Positions 45,548 through 54,614 of a stretch of DNA of 64,000 nt are shown here, piece after piece. Below the pieces are notes generated by a model. That model made no database searches, had not been told where the DNA came from, and worked only from the letters and a program-made list of their open reading frames with translations. Positions within the stretch are counted from its first letter, which is position 1. Every line of letters starts with the position of its first letter. The DNA comes from Geothrix sp. PMB-07 (GTDB lineage: Bacteria; Acidobacteriota; Holophagae; Holophagales; Holophagaceae). The DNA lies in contig NZ_CP132333.1 in assembly GCF_030758935.1 (NCBI RefSeq), positions 2,294,992 through 2,358,991 on the forward strand. Reading direction: 5' to 3'. The translations under genes were made by a program, and so were the position numbers.

Positions 45548-47019
45548 TGCGCCCGCCAGGAAACCGGAAAGGCCTCGGCGAGAATCTGCTCGGCCGTGGC
45601 GCCCTCGGCGGCACGGAAACGGGCCGTGGCCAGGCAGAGGCCCACGTTGTGGCCCCAGCCGCAGCCATGCAGGCGCAGCGAACCATCCGCCTGCACCTCG
45701 CCTTCGCAGGCATTGCTGGGCCAGGTGGTCCAGCCGAAGCGGCGGCCCGCGGCCAGACGCAGGGCCTCCACCGCGTAGGGTCCTGAATCCCCCAGGCGCA
45801 GCCCCCGCTGACCGGGTGCGAGCCCCGGCCGCACGTCCCGCTTCAGGGCCGCCACCTGGGCGGCGCTGAGCCTGCGCTCCCACCGGGACCAGCGGTCATC
45901 GGGCACCTCCGCGGCCGCGCCTGCCTCCACGGGCCCCAGCCCCCACACCTGCCCGGGGCTGAGCGCCCGGCCTCCCGCCGAACCCGTGAAGAAGGCCCAG
46001 CGGGCATCCAGATCCAGCGGAGGTGACTGCGACACGGCGCGGACGGTATCGGCGGAAGCGCTGCCCCGCACCACGGCACAGTGGGTGAGCGGACAGAGTG
46101 TCCCGCCGGGATGCTGATGCTCATGGCCCTCCCGCCAGCGCCCCAGCAGGGCTGCCAGGGCCCGCCGCGCCTCGAAGGGAGCCTCGGCGCCCAGTTCCCC
46201 TTCCACGGCCGCGGCGATCCACGCGGTGCGGGGGGTCGTCCAGGTCACCTGCCACCCCTTGGCCGCGGCCCGCACCCGCACACGCCCCCGCAGGGGCCCG
46301 ATGGGAAATCCGTCGTTGAAGCGGACGCGCCCCTGGAAGCGCCAGGATTTGCCCACATGATGCGACAACCGCTGTCCATTGACTGAGAGCGTCCCTCGCA
46401 ATCGCTCCGGGGGCCAGACCACGGTCACGGGATCTTCCAGCGGAGCGGCCTCCTTGGTCCAAACGTCCGGCGCAGCTTTCCGGGCCGAAGGCGCTTCCGG
46501 CAGGGGCTCCCCTCGCAGCCAGGCGCGGAGCCAGCGGTAGGCCCAGGCCTGTTCGCGGGTGGTGCCGCCCGCCAGGGCTCGATCAAGGTGATTCTGCAGG
46601 GTGGCGGCAGGTGAAGGCGGCAGTGGCTGGGGCGGCCGATGGTGGGTTTCGGCCCAGAGGCAGCGGGCCTCCTCCTTCCAGCGGCGAAGCCCGGCCTGTG
46701 CCAGGCGCCGATGGGTCAGTTCGTGGCGGAGGATGGCGCCGACATCCCGTCGCCGCAACTGGTCCCAGGGGCGCAGGTGCAGGCGGTCCCCCACCCACTG
46801 GGCGCTGCGGCCCGGCGGGGCTCCCGTGGCCCGCTCAAACGCCGCGGCCTCGGCATGAACCAGCACCTGCCAGGGCCCCGCGGGCCAGTGGCCCTGGGAT
46901 TCCGTGGCCGCAAAGGCCGCCTTCAGCGCCACCTCCACGGCGGCCTGCGCCGCGGGATCGCCCTCGAAAATCGGGGGCGTGAAGGCCTGCGCTGGAACGG
47001 TTAGGATCAGCAGCATCAT
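45544..47019 (-). CDS. Secreted HExxH metalloprotease-like / SpoIID-LytB domain protein
   Basis: The 491-residue product begins with a short signal peptide (MMLLILTVPAQAF). The N-terminal domain has AILRHELTHRRLAQAG, a zinc-protease HExxH (His99-His103), as in gluzincin 'peptidase MA' proteins. The C-terminal half resembles SpoIID/LytB amidase-enhancer proteins: APFEARRALAALLGR in the middle and HGCGWGHNVGLCLATARFRAAEG with ILAEAFP at the end. SpoIID proteins cleave denuded glycan strands. The fusion of a protease with SpoIID is unusual. Together with the next gene it may correspond to E. coli YfaQ/DUF2300 split in two (inference). Confidence 0.75.
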   Translation of the reverse strand: MMLLILTVPAQAFTPPIFEGDPAAQAAVEVALKAAFAATESQGHWPAGPWQVLVHAEAAAFERATGAPPGRSAQWVGDRLHLRPWDQLRRRDVGAILRHELTHRRLAQAGLRRWKEEARCLWAETHHRPPQPLPPSPAATLQNHLDRALAGGTTREQAWAYRWLRAWLRGEPLPEAPSARKAAPDVWTKEAAPLEDPVTVVWPPERLRGTLSVNGQRLSHHVGKSWRFQGRVRFNDGFPIGPLRGRVRVRAAAKGWQVTWTTPRTAWIAAAVEGELGAEAPFEARRALAALLGRWREGHEHQHPGGTLCPLTHCAVVRGSASADTVRAVSQSPPLDLDARWAFFTGSAGGRALSPGQVWGLGPVEAGAAAEVPDDRWSRWERRLSAAQVAALKRDVRPGLAPGQRGLRLGDSGPYAVEALRLAAGRRFGWTTWPSNACEGEVQADGSLRLHGCGWGHNVGLCLATARFRAAEGATAEQILAEAFPVSWRAQ

Positions 47020-47043
47020 GCCGTTTCTCGTTCAATCGTGAAG

Positions 47044-47203
47044 GATGCACCACGGAGACACGGAGCCTGGGCACACAGGGGCCGGTGCCTGGCGCCCCCT
47101 GTGGCTTCCAGCTCCGCTGGAAGCGGCCTTAGGCCTGCCCAGAAAGGAGGGACACGGAGGCCTCTGTACCACCTCCGCGGCCTCGGTGTCTCCGTGGTGG
47201 ATC
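47044..47203. repeat. Intergenic long hairpin with short direct-repeat arms (copy B)
   Basis: A 22-base arm at 47044-47065 (core CACCACGGAGACAC) pairs with 47182-47203 at 20 of 22 positions. Nested hairpins lie inside, including GCTTCCAGC paired with GCTGGAAGC and CTGGGC with GCCCAG. The unit CACGGAG occurs twice in the left arm and again near 47153. It fills most of the 208-base gap between the SpoIID-like and PBP-like genes. No promoter could be read within it. Confidence 0.75.
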
Positions 47204-47227
47204 TCTGTCGTTGATGGCGAATGGGCA

Positions 47228-48037
47228 TCAGTCCTTCAGCTTGAGGATCTGGCGCATGCGCATCAGGCCATCCTGCTTGCCCTTGCCCCGGGGCAGATGG
47301 AGCACCGCCAGCAGGCGACCCCGGCCACCGGCCACCCAGGCGCTGGTGGCGGAGGGATCGCCAGGCACGGGGGCGGTGCCGGTCTTGAACCACCAATCCT
47401 CTTTGCCGAAGAGCGTTTTCACCTCCACCCAGCGTCCCGCCAGAAAGCGCTGGCCGAAGGTGACCACCTCGCTCTGCTGCGGCTCTATGAGCCACCGGAG
47501 AAAGGCGTCGGGACTGGTGCGCAGCAGATCCCCGTCGCCCACCCAGGCGGGCGTCAGGGGCGGCAGGCCCTCACCGGGCGGCAGGCGTCGCCCGAGGAAA
47601 GGTGAGAAGACATCCTCCATACGGGCACGTCCGGCGGCTTCCCCGTAGAGTTCCCTCCAGCGGGACTGAGAATCGGCGATCCAGGCCAGGAAGGCCAGGT
47701 TGCAGCTCTCGGCCAGTGCCTTGCCCACATCCACACGGCCGTGGCCTTCGCGGTTCCAGCAGGTGAAGGACCCGGCGCTGCCCGTGCACTTGTACTGCAG
47801 GCTGCGGCTGGACCATTCCGCGCCCTCCAGCCGCATCCACACCAGCTTGGCCAGGCTGCCCATGGGGGCTTCCTTCGTGGCCTCGCCGTAGGCACGCACC
47901 TCACCGTCGCCGAGCGTGATGGCGAAGCCCTCCCCCGGCAGCAGGAGGGGGGCTGGCATCGCTTCGGGGGCTGGCTGGGCCGCCAGACAAAGGGCAGCCA
48001 ACCAACCCAAAAGCAGCGCCCTAGGGTTCCACATCAA
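47228..48037 (-). CDS. Penicillin-binding-like serine transpeptidase-fold protein (DUF2300-like)
   Basis: The 269-residue product has a signal peptide (MMWNPRALLLGWLAALCLA) and the three active-site motifs of serine beta-lactamase/PBP proteins in correct order: SLAK (61-64), SCN (111-113) and KTG (218-220, in WWFKTGTAPVPG). The QYKCTG to FTCWNREGHG to ALAESCN segment resembles what I recall of DUF2300/YfaQ. Position beside DUF2135, A2M and DUF1175 genes supports that link. It is probably periplasmic; whether it binds beta-lactams or peptidoglycan is unknown. Its 5' end overlaps the DUF2135 gene by 17 bases. Confidence 0.72.
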   Translation of the reverse strand: MMWNPRALLLGWLAALCLAAQPAPEAMPAPLLLPGEGFAITLGDGEVRAYGEATKEAPMGSLAKLVWMRLEGAEWSSRSLQYKCTGSAGSFTCWNREGHGRVDVGKALAESCNLAFLAWIADSQSRWRELYGEAAGRARMEDVFSPFLGRRLPPGEGLPPLTPAWVGDGDLLRTSPDAFLRWLIEPQQSEVVTFGQRFLAGRWVEVKTLFGKEDWWFKTGTAPVPGDPSATSAWVAGGRGRLLAVLHLPRGKGKQDGLMRMRQILKLKD

Positions 48038-48899
48038 AGGTTCCCAGGGTCACAGGTCCTGCGCCCGGAAGGATGAGGCGCTCCCAGGTCCAGCGGCGCT
48101 CTTGATCGGTACCGCCGTCGAGCAGGGCCTCCACCCGCACCCGCGCGGGCTTGGCGCCCCGCCATCCGCCGCTCCACTTCAGCGTGTAGGTGCCGGGCGG
48201 TGGCGTCTCGTGGGTGTACTCGCCTGACCAACGCAGCATGCCGCCGGAGGGCGTGCGGCGTCCCCCTTCGGCCACGGCGCCATCGGGCTCGAGCACTTGG
48301 AGGTTGCCGCTGGCGTACTCGTCCTGGGCCTGGATGGAGACCACGCGCAGGCGGGTGCGCGCCGTGGACACCCACCAGCTGCGCACCACGCGCAAGCCGG
48401 AATCAGGTTCCAGGATCTCCAATCGGTTTTCGCCATTCTGGGCGGTGATCTCCTGGTTCGTGGAATGACCCACCTGCACCGACCAGGTGAGCGTGGCGCC
48501 GTTGAGCCACACTTTGAGGGTGCGCTGGCGCCAGGCGTTGCGGGCTGCTTCCGCTTCGCGGTCGAGGCGGGCCTGCTTCAGCTGCTCTGCTGTCCGGGTG
48601 TCCTGTTCCCCACCTTCGCCGGGGTCGTAGCCGCCTTCCTCATCCTCGTAGTCGAAGCGGCGCGGCTCGTCCTTGGGCGGATTGGGATCCTTGGGATCCA
48701 CCAGCTTGATCCGCAGGGACACCGTGCGGTCGCTGGACCAGCCACCCAGATCCGGGGAGAGGTCCAGGCGCCACTGCTTGAGGTCGGGCGTGTAGGCGAC
48801 CGGAGATGGCTGCTTGGGCTTCGGGGCCTTCTGAGCACCGAGAACGGCGGCGCTCAGGGCCAGCGCAAGGATCAACTGCGTCCTCATCAGCGCTCTCAT
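48021..48899 (-). CDS. Secreted DUF2135 (YfaP-like) protein
   Basis: The 292-residue product has a signal peptide (MRTQLILALALSAAVLGAQ, from Met5). An acidic, Gln/Arg-rich middle (about residues 75-135) precedes a beta-rich C-terminal half with the DUF2135 pattern: a strand ending GNLQVLEPDG, a GGMLRWSGEYTHETPPPGTY turn, and closing TLGTFDVEP. E. coli YfaP has the same domain next to YfaS. ATG 48899 overlaps the macroglobulin stop (ATGA); an ATG 12 bases later (48887) also fits the signal peptide. Confidence 0.8.
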   Translation of the reverse strand: MRALMRTQLILALALSAAVLGAQKAPKPKQPSPVAYTPDLKQWRLDLSPDLGGWSSDRTVSLRIKLVDPKDPNPPKDEPRRFDYEDEEGGYDPGEGGEQDTRTAEQLKQARLDREAEAARNAWRQRTLKVWLNGATLTWSVQVGHSTNQEITAQNGENRLEILEPDSGLRVVRSWWVSTARTRLRVVSIQAQDEYASGNLQVLEPDGAVAEGGRRTPSGGMLRWSGEYTHETPPPGTYTLKWSGGWRGAKPARVRVEALLDGGTDQERRWTWERLILPGAGPVTLGTFDVEP

Positions 48900-51800
48900 C
48901 GGGCACCTCCATCCACCACCTTCAGATCCAGGCCATCGCAGGTGGCCCACTGCCCTTCGTTGGACATGAGGCTCAGCTTGGCCGGGCGCAGCCGGTAGCT
49001 GCCCGCCATGCCCGCCCGCAGGTGGATGCGCACGGACTGCGTGCTCCAACTGTAGGTGCGGTTGAAGAGGAAGGTCACCTTGTCGGGATGCACTTCGATG
49101 CGGGGTTTCATCCAGGCATCGGAAGAGCCCTCATCGGTGAAGGGCTTGCCCTCCAGCACGAAACCTTCCAGCTTCACGGTGGGATTGAGTCCGCCGGGAA
49201 TGGGCACTTCGAGCATCACGTAGTCCGCGTCGCGGTCCGTCCGGAACTGCACCTGCATCCAGGCCTCCTCACCGGCCTTCATCGTTCCGGTCCAGGGCTG
49301 GCGGACCCAGCCCTGACGGGCATTGCCCGTTTCCTGGGGCGTCTTCAGGCGCCACAGGTTCCGCGTCACGGACAAGCGCAGGGCAGAGGACGCATCCCCC
49401 TTGGGCACGCCGGCCGCACTGCCCGGCACCTGGTAGGCGTAGGTCCACACCAGCAGGCCTCGGCCAGAGGCGGTGACGGTCACGGGCTTGGGCTCGGCCA
49501 TGGGATAGCTGCCGGCCCTGGGCTCCCGCGCATTCCAGCGGCGGGTCTCCGGCCGCTCCTTGAACTCGAAGGAGGGCCCACCCTGCACTGCCGCCTGGAT
49601 GGCCAGCGGCCCCCAGTCCAGCTTGCGGGTCTTCATGAGGTAGGGCAGCAGGTCGACGATCTGGCCCGTGCTCCAGGTGGAATACCAGCCGTAGCCGCGG
49701 TATTCGGAGGCCAGGAAGGTCTCGCCCTGACGGATGAGCGGCGATTGCGGACGGGCGAGGCTCAGCGCCTTGAGGGCCATGACCGTGGGCACCACATCGC
49801 CGGAGGCATAGCTCCACCAATCCTCGCGGCGCCCCTCCCAGCGGGCCAGGCCGCCTTTCACCACGGCCTTCTGCTCGAGGGCCGCGACCAGGGCCGCGGC
49901 CTTGGGATGCTTGGCCGTGGCTGCGGCCAGGGCCGTCATGGCATGCACGTGGGCGCCGGTCCACTTGCCGTTCAGCACCTTGTCCGCAGCGCTGTCCAGC
50001 AGGCCTGCGATGGGTTCTCCTGTCTGGGCCAGGGACACCAGCAGGAAGGCCGCATCAGCTTGCGGATCCGCCGACTGCCCGTGCGTGCTTCGCTGACGCT
50101 GGGCGGGCGTGGCTGAGTCCGCCTGCCGGGCCACCTGTTGGAAGAGGCTCAGGGCCGCCTGGCGGCCGCGGCGATAGACGCCTTCATCCACCGCATAGCC
50201 CAGCCGCTTCATGGTGGCGAAGCTCTGGATGGCATAGCCCGTGGTGTGCGGATTGGCGTCCAGACCGAAGTCGTTGGGCGCGTACCAGCCCCAGCCGCCA
50301 TTGGGCTGCTGGTAGCCGTAGACCTTGAACACGCCATCGCGGATGTTGCGGTCCAGGTCTGTCAGCTTCTTCCAGTCCAGGTCGGGCATGGCCCCCTGTT
50401 TCACGAGGTCGGCCACCAGCAGGTTGGGCACGAAGCTCGATAGGGTCTGCTCCACACAACCATAGGGGTAGCCAATGAGATAGGGCAGCGACGGCGCGGC
50501 CAGATGCTCCAGGTTGCCCACGGGTGTGAGCACCAGCGTGGCCTCGCCCTTGGCGGCGGGAGGCGCGGGCACGGTGAAGGTCTGGGCCGAGCCATCCAGC
50601 ACCACGGAGCCCGACAGGGAAGCGGGCACCAGCTGATCCTGCACAGTGACCTTCTGGCGCTCGGCGTCCTTCAGGCCCCCGCCTTCCACCCGGGCCGTGA
50701 CCGTGAGCGGCCCGGTCTTGTCGGAGAAGAGCGGCAAGGCCAGGCGATACTCGCCCTGATCCTGCAGACTGAAGCTGCCTTCGGGCGTGCCTGAGAAGCG
50801 GCCGTTCTGAACCTCCAGCCGGATCTTGCCCTGGATGGGCTGGCCTGACAGGTTGCGCACCAGGGCGATGGCGCGGGCCTCCTCGCCCACACTCAGCGTG
50901 CGCGGCAGCGTGAGCGCCACCTGCAATGGCTTGGACGAGGGCTTGGAGCTGCGGCCCACACCCACCTTGGTGTCGCTGGTCACGGCGGTGGCCGTGGCGC
51001 GCCAGGCCGTGAGGTTGTCCGGCAGCACCAGGTCGACACTGGCCTTGCCATCGCGGCCCGCGGCCACGAAGGGTGCCCAGTGGGCGGTGTCCTTGAAGTT
51101 CTGACGCACCTTGTCGTCGTCATCGGCCTTGAAGTCGCCGCGCTTGGTCTGCTTCAGGCTCCAGACCGGACGCTGGCGGCGCAGCAGGTCATGGAAGCTC
51201 CAGTCCGTCGAACCCGATCGCAACACACCGTGGCGACGCGTGGGATGGAAGAAGCGCACGGGATCGGGATGCAGTTCCTGGCTCAGCGCGTAGATGGCTT
51301 CGTCCACCACGCCCACGCTGAGATCCGCCGCTGAGGGCTTGCCCGCGGCATCGGTGACCGCCACGGAGACCTTCATGGGCTGGCCGGGCTGGTAGCGATC
51401 CTTGTCGGTGGTGACGGCCACCTGCAGGCGGCGGTCGCGCTTGGGCACGCGGAGGGGCACTTCCACCATCTGGCGGCGGCCCTCGGCCACGATCTCGAAA
51501 ACGGCCCAGACATTGGGCTGCATGGCGGCGGTGATGGGAATGTCCACCAGGGCGGTGGTGCCCAGCACGGCGCGGCTCTGCCGCTGGCCCAGGCCCTCAT
51601 GCTCGATGGCCCAGTGGAGGGTGAGCTTGGGCCGGGGCAGCTGCACGAGGATGCGCGCCGTGTCGCCGGGCTGGTATTCGGGCTTGTCGGCCGCGGCGCG
51701 AAGGTCGGGCACCGCGGGCAGCGGTGTGCCTTCGGCGGCCACCGTCATCTGCCGCTGGGCCACCACGGGGCGGCCCTTGGAATCCTTGGCCTCGGCCACC

Positions 51801-53659
51801 AGCAGGAAGGCGCCGCCTTCCGGAATGCTCAGCATGGCCTGCGGCCCCGGCGCCGAAGCCACCGTCTCGCCGGGCTTCAGCGCGCTGGGCCGGGACCACC
51901 AGTAGGCGTTGTCCTTCAGCGCGATGATGCGGGCTGCGCGCAACGTGATGGCCACGCCGGGCACTTCTTTGCCGTCCAGATCCAGCGCCCGCGCCGTCAC
52001 CTGGAAGGGCTTGCCCGGCAGCGCCACCTGGCGGTCCGCGGCGATCATCAGCACCAGGTCGCCCGCGGCGGCGCGCACCTGCGCCTGACCGCTGTTGCGC
52101 TGGCCCGCGGCATCGGCCACCTTCACCACCATGCGCCACAGGCCATCGCTCTCAGCCTTGAAGCTGGGCAGGTCCACCTGGCCTTCGTCGTCCAGATCCA
52201 CCTGGCCGCTCTCCATGAGCTCGGGCGCAGGGCCTGCGTCCTCGTCATCCCAGATCCACTTCGACTTGGGCGGCACCACCTTGTAGAGGAACCAGTCGGC
52301 CTTGGCGCCGCGCACGGCGGCACCGTAGAAGTAGCGGGCGGCGGCGTGGAAGTTCAGTTCATCGCCCAGGCCCACCTTGGACTTCTCGGTGGTGACCTTC
52401 ACCTCGAAGGCGGGCTTCACGAACTGCTCGACCTTGAATTCAGCCTGGCCGGGGCCCTGCGGGCCCTGGAAAACGATGCGGTAGAGGCCGAGGCGACCGG
52501 CGCCCGGCAGGTTGAACTGGGCACCGTAGGTGCCGGTTTCGGCGTTGAGCAGCTTGGCCTGACCCTCGGTGACCTTCGTGTCTTCGGGATCCAGCACCGT
52601 GAAGGCCAGGTTCGCCGCGCCGCTCACGACACGGTTCTCCCCATCATCCACGCGCCGCAGAATGGCCTTGGCGAAGACTTCCTGGCCGGGCCGGTAGAGG
52701 GGCCGTTCCGTGAACGCGTAGAGGCGCTGGCGCACGGAGGCCGCGCTCTGGCCTTCGCTGGCGAGGATGGCGAGGCTGGCGCCACTGCGCGCCACGACGA
52801 TGCGCCGCACCCCGGGGGTGACGGCGACTTCCGCCTTGCCCGCGCCATCGAAGCTGATGGGCTGGGCCTTGGCTCCTTCGAAGATCTGGCCAAGGATCGT
52901 ACCTCCGCCCTTCGGCGCACCGTCGCGGCCATCCACCGCCTGGACACGCAGACGCGCGCCGTCCTGCTCGGAAAGCAGGGCCAGGTCGGACACCATCCAG
53001 GGCACGTAGGCCGCATCGCTGCCGCGCAGCACTTCCACCAGGTAGAGGCCCGCGGCCTGGGCCGGCAGCTCGACGCGGCTGAGGAAACCCTCCTCGCCGG
53101 ATTCGTCATCCTCATGCCCCTTCTTGCCCGCGATGTCCTCGGCGACCTTGGGCACGATCTCGGTGACGAATGTGATGCCGGGTTGGCCCTCCAAGGGCAG
53201 CGCCGAGCCTTCGCGCACATGGGCGGGCGAGGTCTTGGCCGAGGTGAGGCGATCCGTCTGCTTGGCTGCGTCTCGCAGGGATTGGCTGGCGGTGCGGTGC
53301 ACCGTGACGAAGGCGCGGCGGCCTCCCCAAAGCACGGCCTCGCGCAGCACGTCGAGCGGATCCTGCACCCCGCGGCCCCCTTCCGCCGCTGCGGCGCCAC
53401 GGTCCACCAACACCTTCTTGAGGAAGGCGTCAGGATCTTCCACCCGGTAGATGCGAATGCGGGCCTCGGAGGGAATCGGGCCCGCCGCTTCCAGCTGCCC
53501 CGGCTTGCCGGGCAACGTGGGGCGCAGGGTGGCGAAGGCGCCGGTCCAGCCGCCTTCGCGCCAGGGACCATCAGCGCTGCGTTTCTGCGCCGTGCCCATG
53601 GTGGGCAGCAGCAGCAGGGCGGGCATCAGCAAGGTGAGGAGAGGACGGAACCAGCGCAT
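48896..53659 (-). CDS. Alpha-2-macroglobulin family protein with thioester motif
   Basis: The 1587-residue secreted protein has a signal peptide (MRWFRPLLTLLMPALLLLP, no lipobox). MG domains occupy about the first 650 residues (RLYAFTERPLYRPGQEVFAKAILRR is the MG1-2 hallmark), followed by a bait-region equivalent, and the A2M domain (DLSVGVVDEAIYAL, ATAVTSDTKVGV). The thioester motif PYGCVEQT is intact, Cys1068 and Gln1071, and the TED helices follow (GGWGWYAPNDF). Such proteins trap proteases in the periplasm. It has the yfaS-type neighbours DUF1175, DUF2135 and DUF2300-like. ATG 53659 is one base after the previous stop. Confidence 0.93.
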   Translation of the reverse strand: MRWFRPLLTLLMPALLLLPTMGTAQKRSADGPWREGGWTGAFATLRPTLPGKPGQLEAAGPIPSEARIRIYRVEDPDAFLKKVLVDRGAAAAEGGRGVQDPLDVLREAVLWGGRRAFVTVHRTASQSLRDAAKQTDRLTSAKTSPAHVREGSALPLEGQPGITFVTEIVPKVAEDIAGKKGHEDDESGEEGFLSRVELPAQAAGLYLVEVLRGSDAAYVPWMVSDLALLSEQDGARLRVQAVDGRDGAPKGGGTILGQIFEGAKAQPISFDGAGKAEVAVTPGVRRIVVARSGASLAILASEGQSAASVRQRLYAFTERPLYRPGQEVFAKAILRRVDDGENRVVSGAANLAFTVLDPEDTKVTEGQAKLLNAETGTYGAQFNLPGAGRLGLYRIVFQGPQGPGQAEFKVEQFVKPAFEVKVTTEKSKVGLGDELNFHAAARYFYGAAVRGAKADWFLYKVVPPKSKWIWDDEDAGPAPELMESGQVDLDDEGQVDLPSFKAESDGLWRMVVKVADAAGQRNSGQAQVRAAAGDLVLMIAADRQVALPGKPFQVTARALDLDGKEVPGVAITLRAARIIALKDNAYWWSRPSALKPGETVASAPGPQAMLSIPEGGAFLLVAEAKDSKGRPVVAQRQMTVAAEGTPLPAVPDLRAAADKPEYQPGDTARILVQLPRPKLTLHWAIEHEGLGQRQSRAVLGTTALVDIPITAAMQPNVWAVFEIVAEGRRQMVEVPLRVPKRDRRLQVAVTTDKDRYQPGQPMKVSVAVTDAAGKPSAADLSVGVVDEAIYALSQELHPDPVRFFHPTRRHGVLRSGSTDWSFHDLLRRQRPVWSLKQTKRGDFKADDDDKVRQNFKDTAHWAPFVAAGRDGKASVDLVLPDNLTAWRATATAVTSDTKVGVGRSSKPSSKPLQVALTLPRTLSVGEEARAIALVRNLSGQPIQGKIRLEVQNGRFSGTPEGSFSLQDQGEYRLALPLFSDKTGPLTVTARVEGGGLKDAERQKVTVQDQLVPASLSGSVVLDGSAQTFTVPAPPAAKGEATLVLTPVGNLEHLAAPSLPYLIGYPYGCVEQTLSSFVPNLLVADLVKQGAMPDLDWKKLTDLDRNIRDGVFKVYGYQQPNGGWGWYAPNDFGLDANPHTTGYAIQSFATMKRLGYAVDEGVYRRGRQAALSLFQQVARQADSATPAQRQRSTHGQSADPQADAAFLLVSLAQTGEPIAGLLDSAADKVLNGKWTGAHVHAMTALAAATAKHPKAAALVAALEQKAVVKGGLARWEGRREDWWSYASGDVVPTVMALKALSLARPQSPLIRQGETFLASEYRGYGWYSTWSTGQIVDLLPYLMKTRKLDWGPLAIQAAVQGGPSFEFKERPETRRWNAREPRAGSYPMAEPKPVTVTASGRGLLVWTYAYQVPGSAAGVPKGDASSALRLSVTRNLWRLKTPQETGNARQGWVRQPWTGTMKAGEEAWMQVQFRTDRDADYVMLEVPIPGGLNPTVKLEGFVLEGKPFTDEGSSDAWMKPRIEVHPDKVTFLFNRTYSWSTQSVRIHLRAGMAGSYRLRPAKLSLMSNEGQWATCDGLDLKVVDGGAR

Positions 53660-53660
53660 G

Positions 53661-54614
53661 TCAGGACCTTGGGGCGGAAGAAAGGTCGGAGGGCCCATTC
53701 ACCAGCAAGCGCCAGCGATAGAGCCCCAGGAAGGCGGCGTTTTCAGGCAAGGGACGGAAATCGGGATCGGGATGGTGCAGCAGATCATCGAGGCGGGCGC
53801 GGCGCACTTCTCCGGGTTGCGTGCGGACGCCGCTGCCCTCCGGGCCGGTGTGGTAGAGCAGCATGGGCGCTCCGTCCACATCAGGGCGCACGAAGGCCAT
53901 GGCGTGGTCCGGCTGGGCGTGGGCGCCGCCGCGAGCGAAGAAGATCAGGTCACCGGGCTTGGCCAGTTGCAGATCGCGGCCCAGGAATTCGCAGGCGAAG
54001 CGCCGCAGGTAGGCGCCCTTGGCGAAGGGTTGCGGACCATCCGGTGTGGGGAACCCCGCCCGCCAGTCACGAACAAAGCCCGGTGAAGGATCCTGCGCCG
54101 GGGCCCCGGACGTGAAGGCGACGCGTTCACGCCAGGCGGCGGTGTGTGTGGCCAACGCCTCACGGAACGCGAAGCGGAGCAGGCCCGCACAGTCGCGCTG
54201 AGCGGGTTCCCAGGCGGGGCTGGGCGCCTCCACCTGCTGCTCGAGCAGGGCCACGAACCAGGTGCGGAAGGCCTGGCGGTCACCCTCTTCGCTCAGGGCC
54301 AGGGTGATGGCAGGTGAGGCGTCCATGGACAGGGATTGTCTGAACCCCGGCCAGGCCGTGACCATGGCCTGAACGGGCTGCTCGGCCCGCAGAAAGAAGC
54401 CTTCCCGGGCGTTCCCCCACACTGGGGCGCCCGTCACCGCCACGCCCCATCCAGGGCGCCTGAGGCCAACCAGGCTTCGGCTCTCAATGCGGAGGTGGCG
54501 CACCGGGTTTGTGGCGGAAGATTCCACCACCACATGATGGCGCACGGGAACCAGCAGCAGGATGGCGCCTGCGCCCACGGCCAGGGCCGCCGCCAGAACG
54601 CGGACCGGCTTCAT
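53661..54614 (-). CDS. Secreted DUF1175 (YfaT-like) protein
   Basis: The 317-residue product has an N-terminal hydrophobic anchor or signal ([21 protein letters not shown]). The C-terminal half has papain-like NlpC/P60 features typical of DUF1175: [15 protein letters not shown] with a Cys, [12 protein letters not shown], and [11 protein letters not shown] with a His, then [11 protein letters not shown]. It may hydrolyse amide bonds in the periplasm. ATG 54614 overlaps the stop of the upstream 731-codon gene (ATGA), and the A2M gene starts one base after its stop, so the three are tightly coupled, as in yfaT-yfaS. Confidence 0.82.
   Translation of the reverse strand: MKPVRVLAAALAVGAGAILLLVPVRHHVVVESSATNPVRHLRIESRSLVGLRRPGWGVAVTGAPVWGNAREGFFLRAEQPVQAMVTAWPGFRQSLSMDASPAITLALSEEGDRQAFRTWFVALLEQQVEAPSPAWEPAQRDCAGLLRFAFREALATHTAAWRERVAFTSGAPAQDPSPGFVRDWRAGFPTPDGPQPFAKGAYLRRFACEFLGRDLQLAKPGDLIFFARGGAHAQPDHAMAFVRPDVDGAPMLLYHTGPEGSGVRTQPGEVRRARLDDLLHHPDPDFRPLPENAAFLGLYRWRLLVNGPSDLSSAPRS

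Noticed and set aside
51599-54115. An 838-codon open frame on the plus strand
   Set aside because: It is antisense to the macroglobulin and DUF1175 genes, with low-complexity His/Gly/Arg-rich composition typical of a shadow frame.
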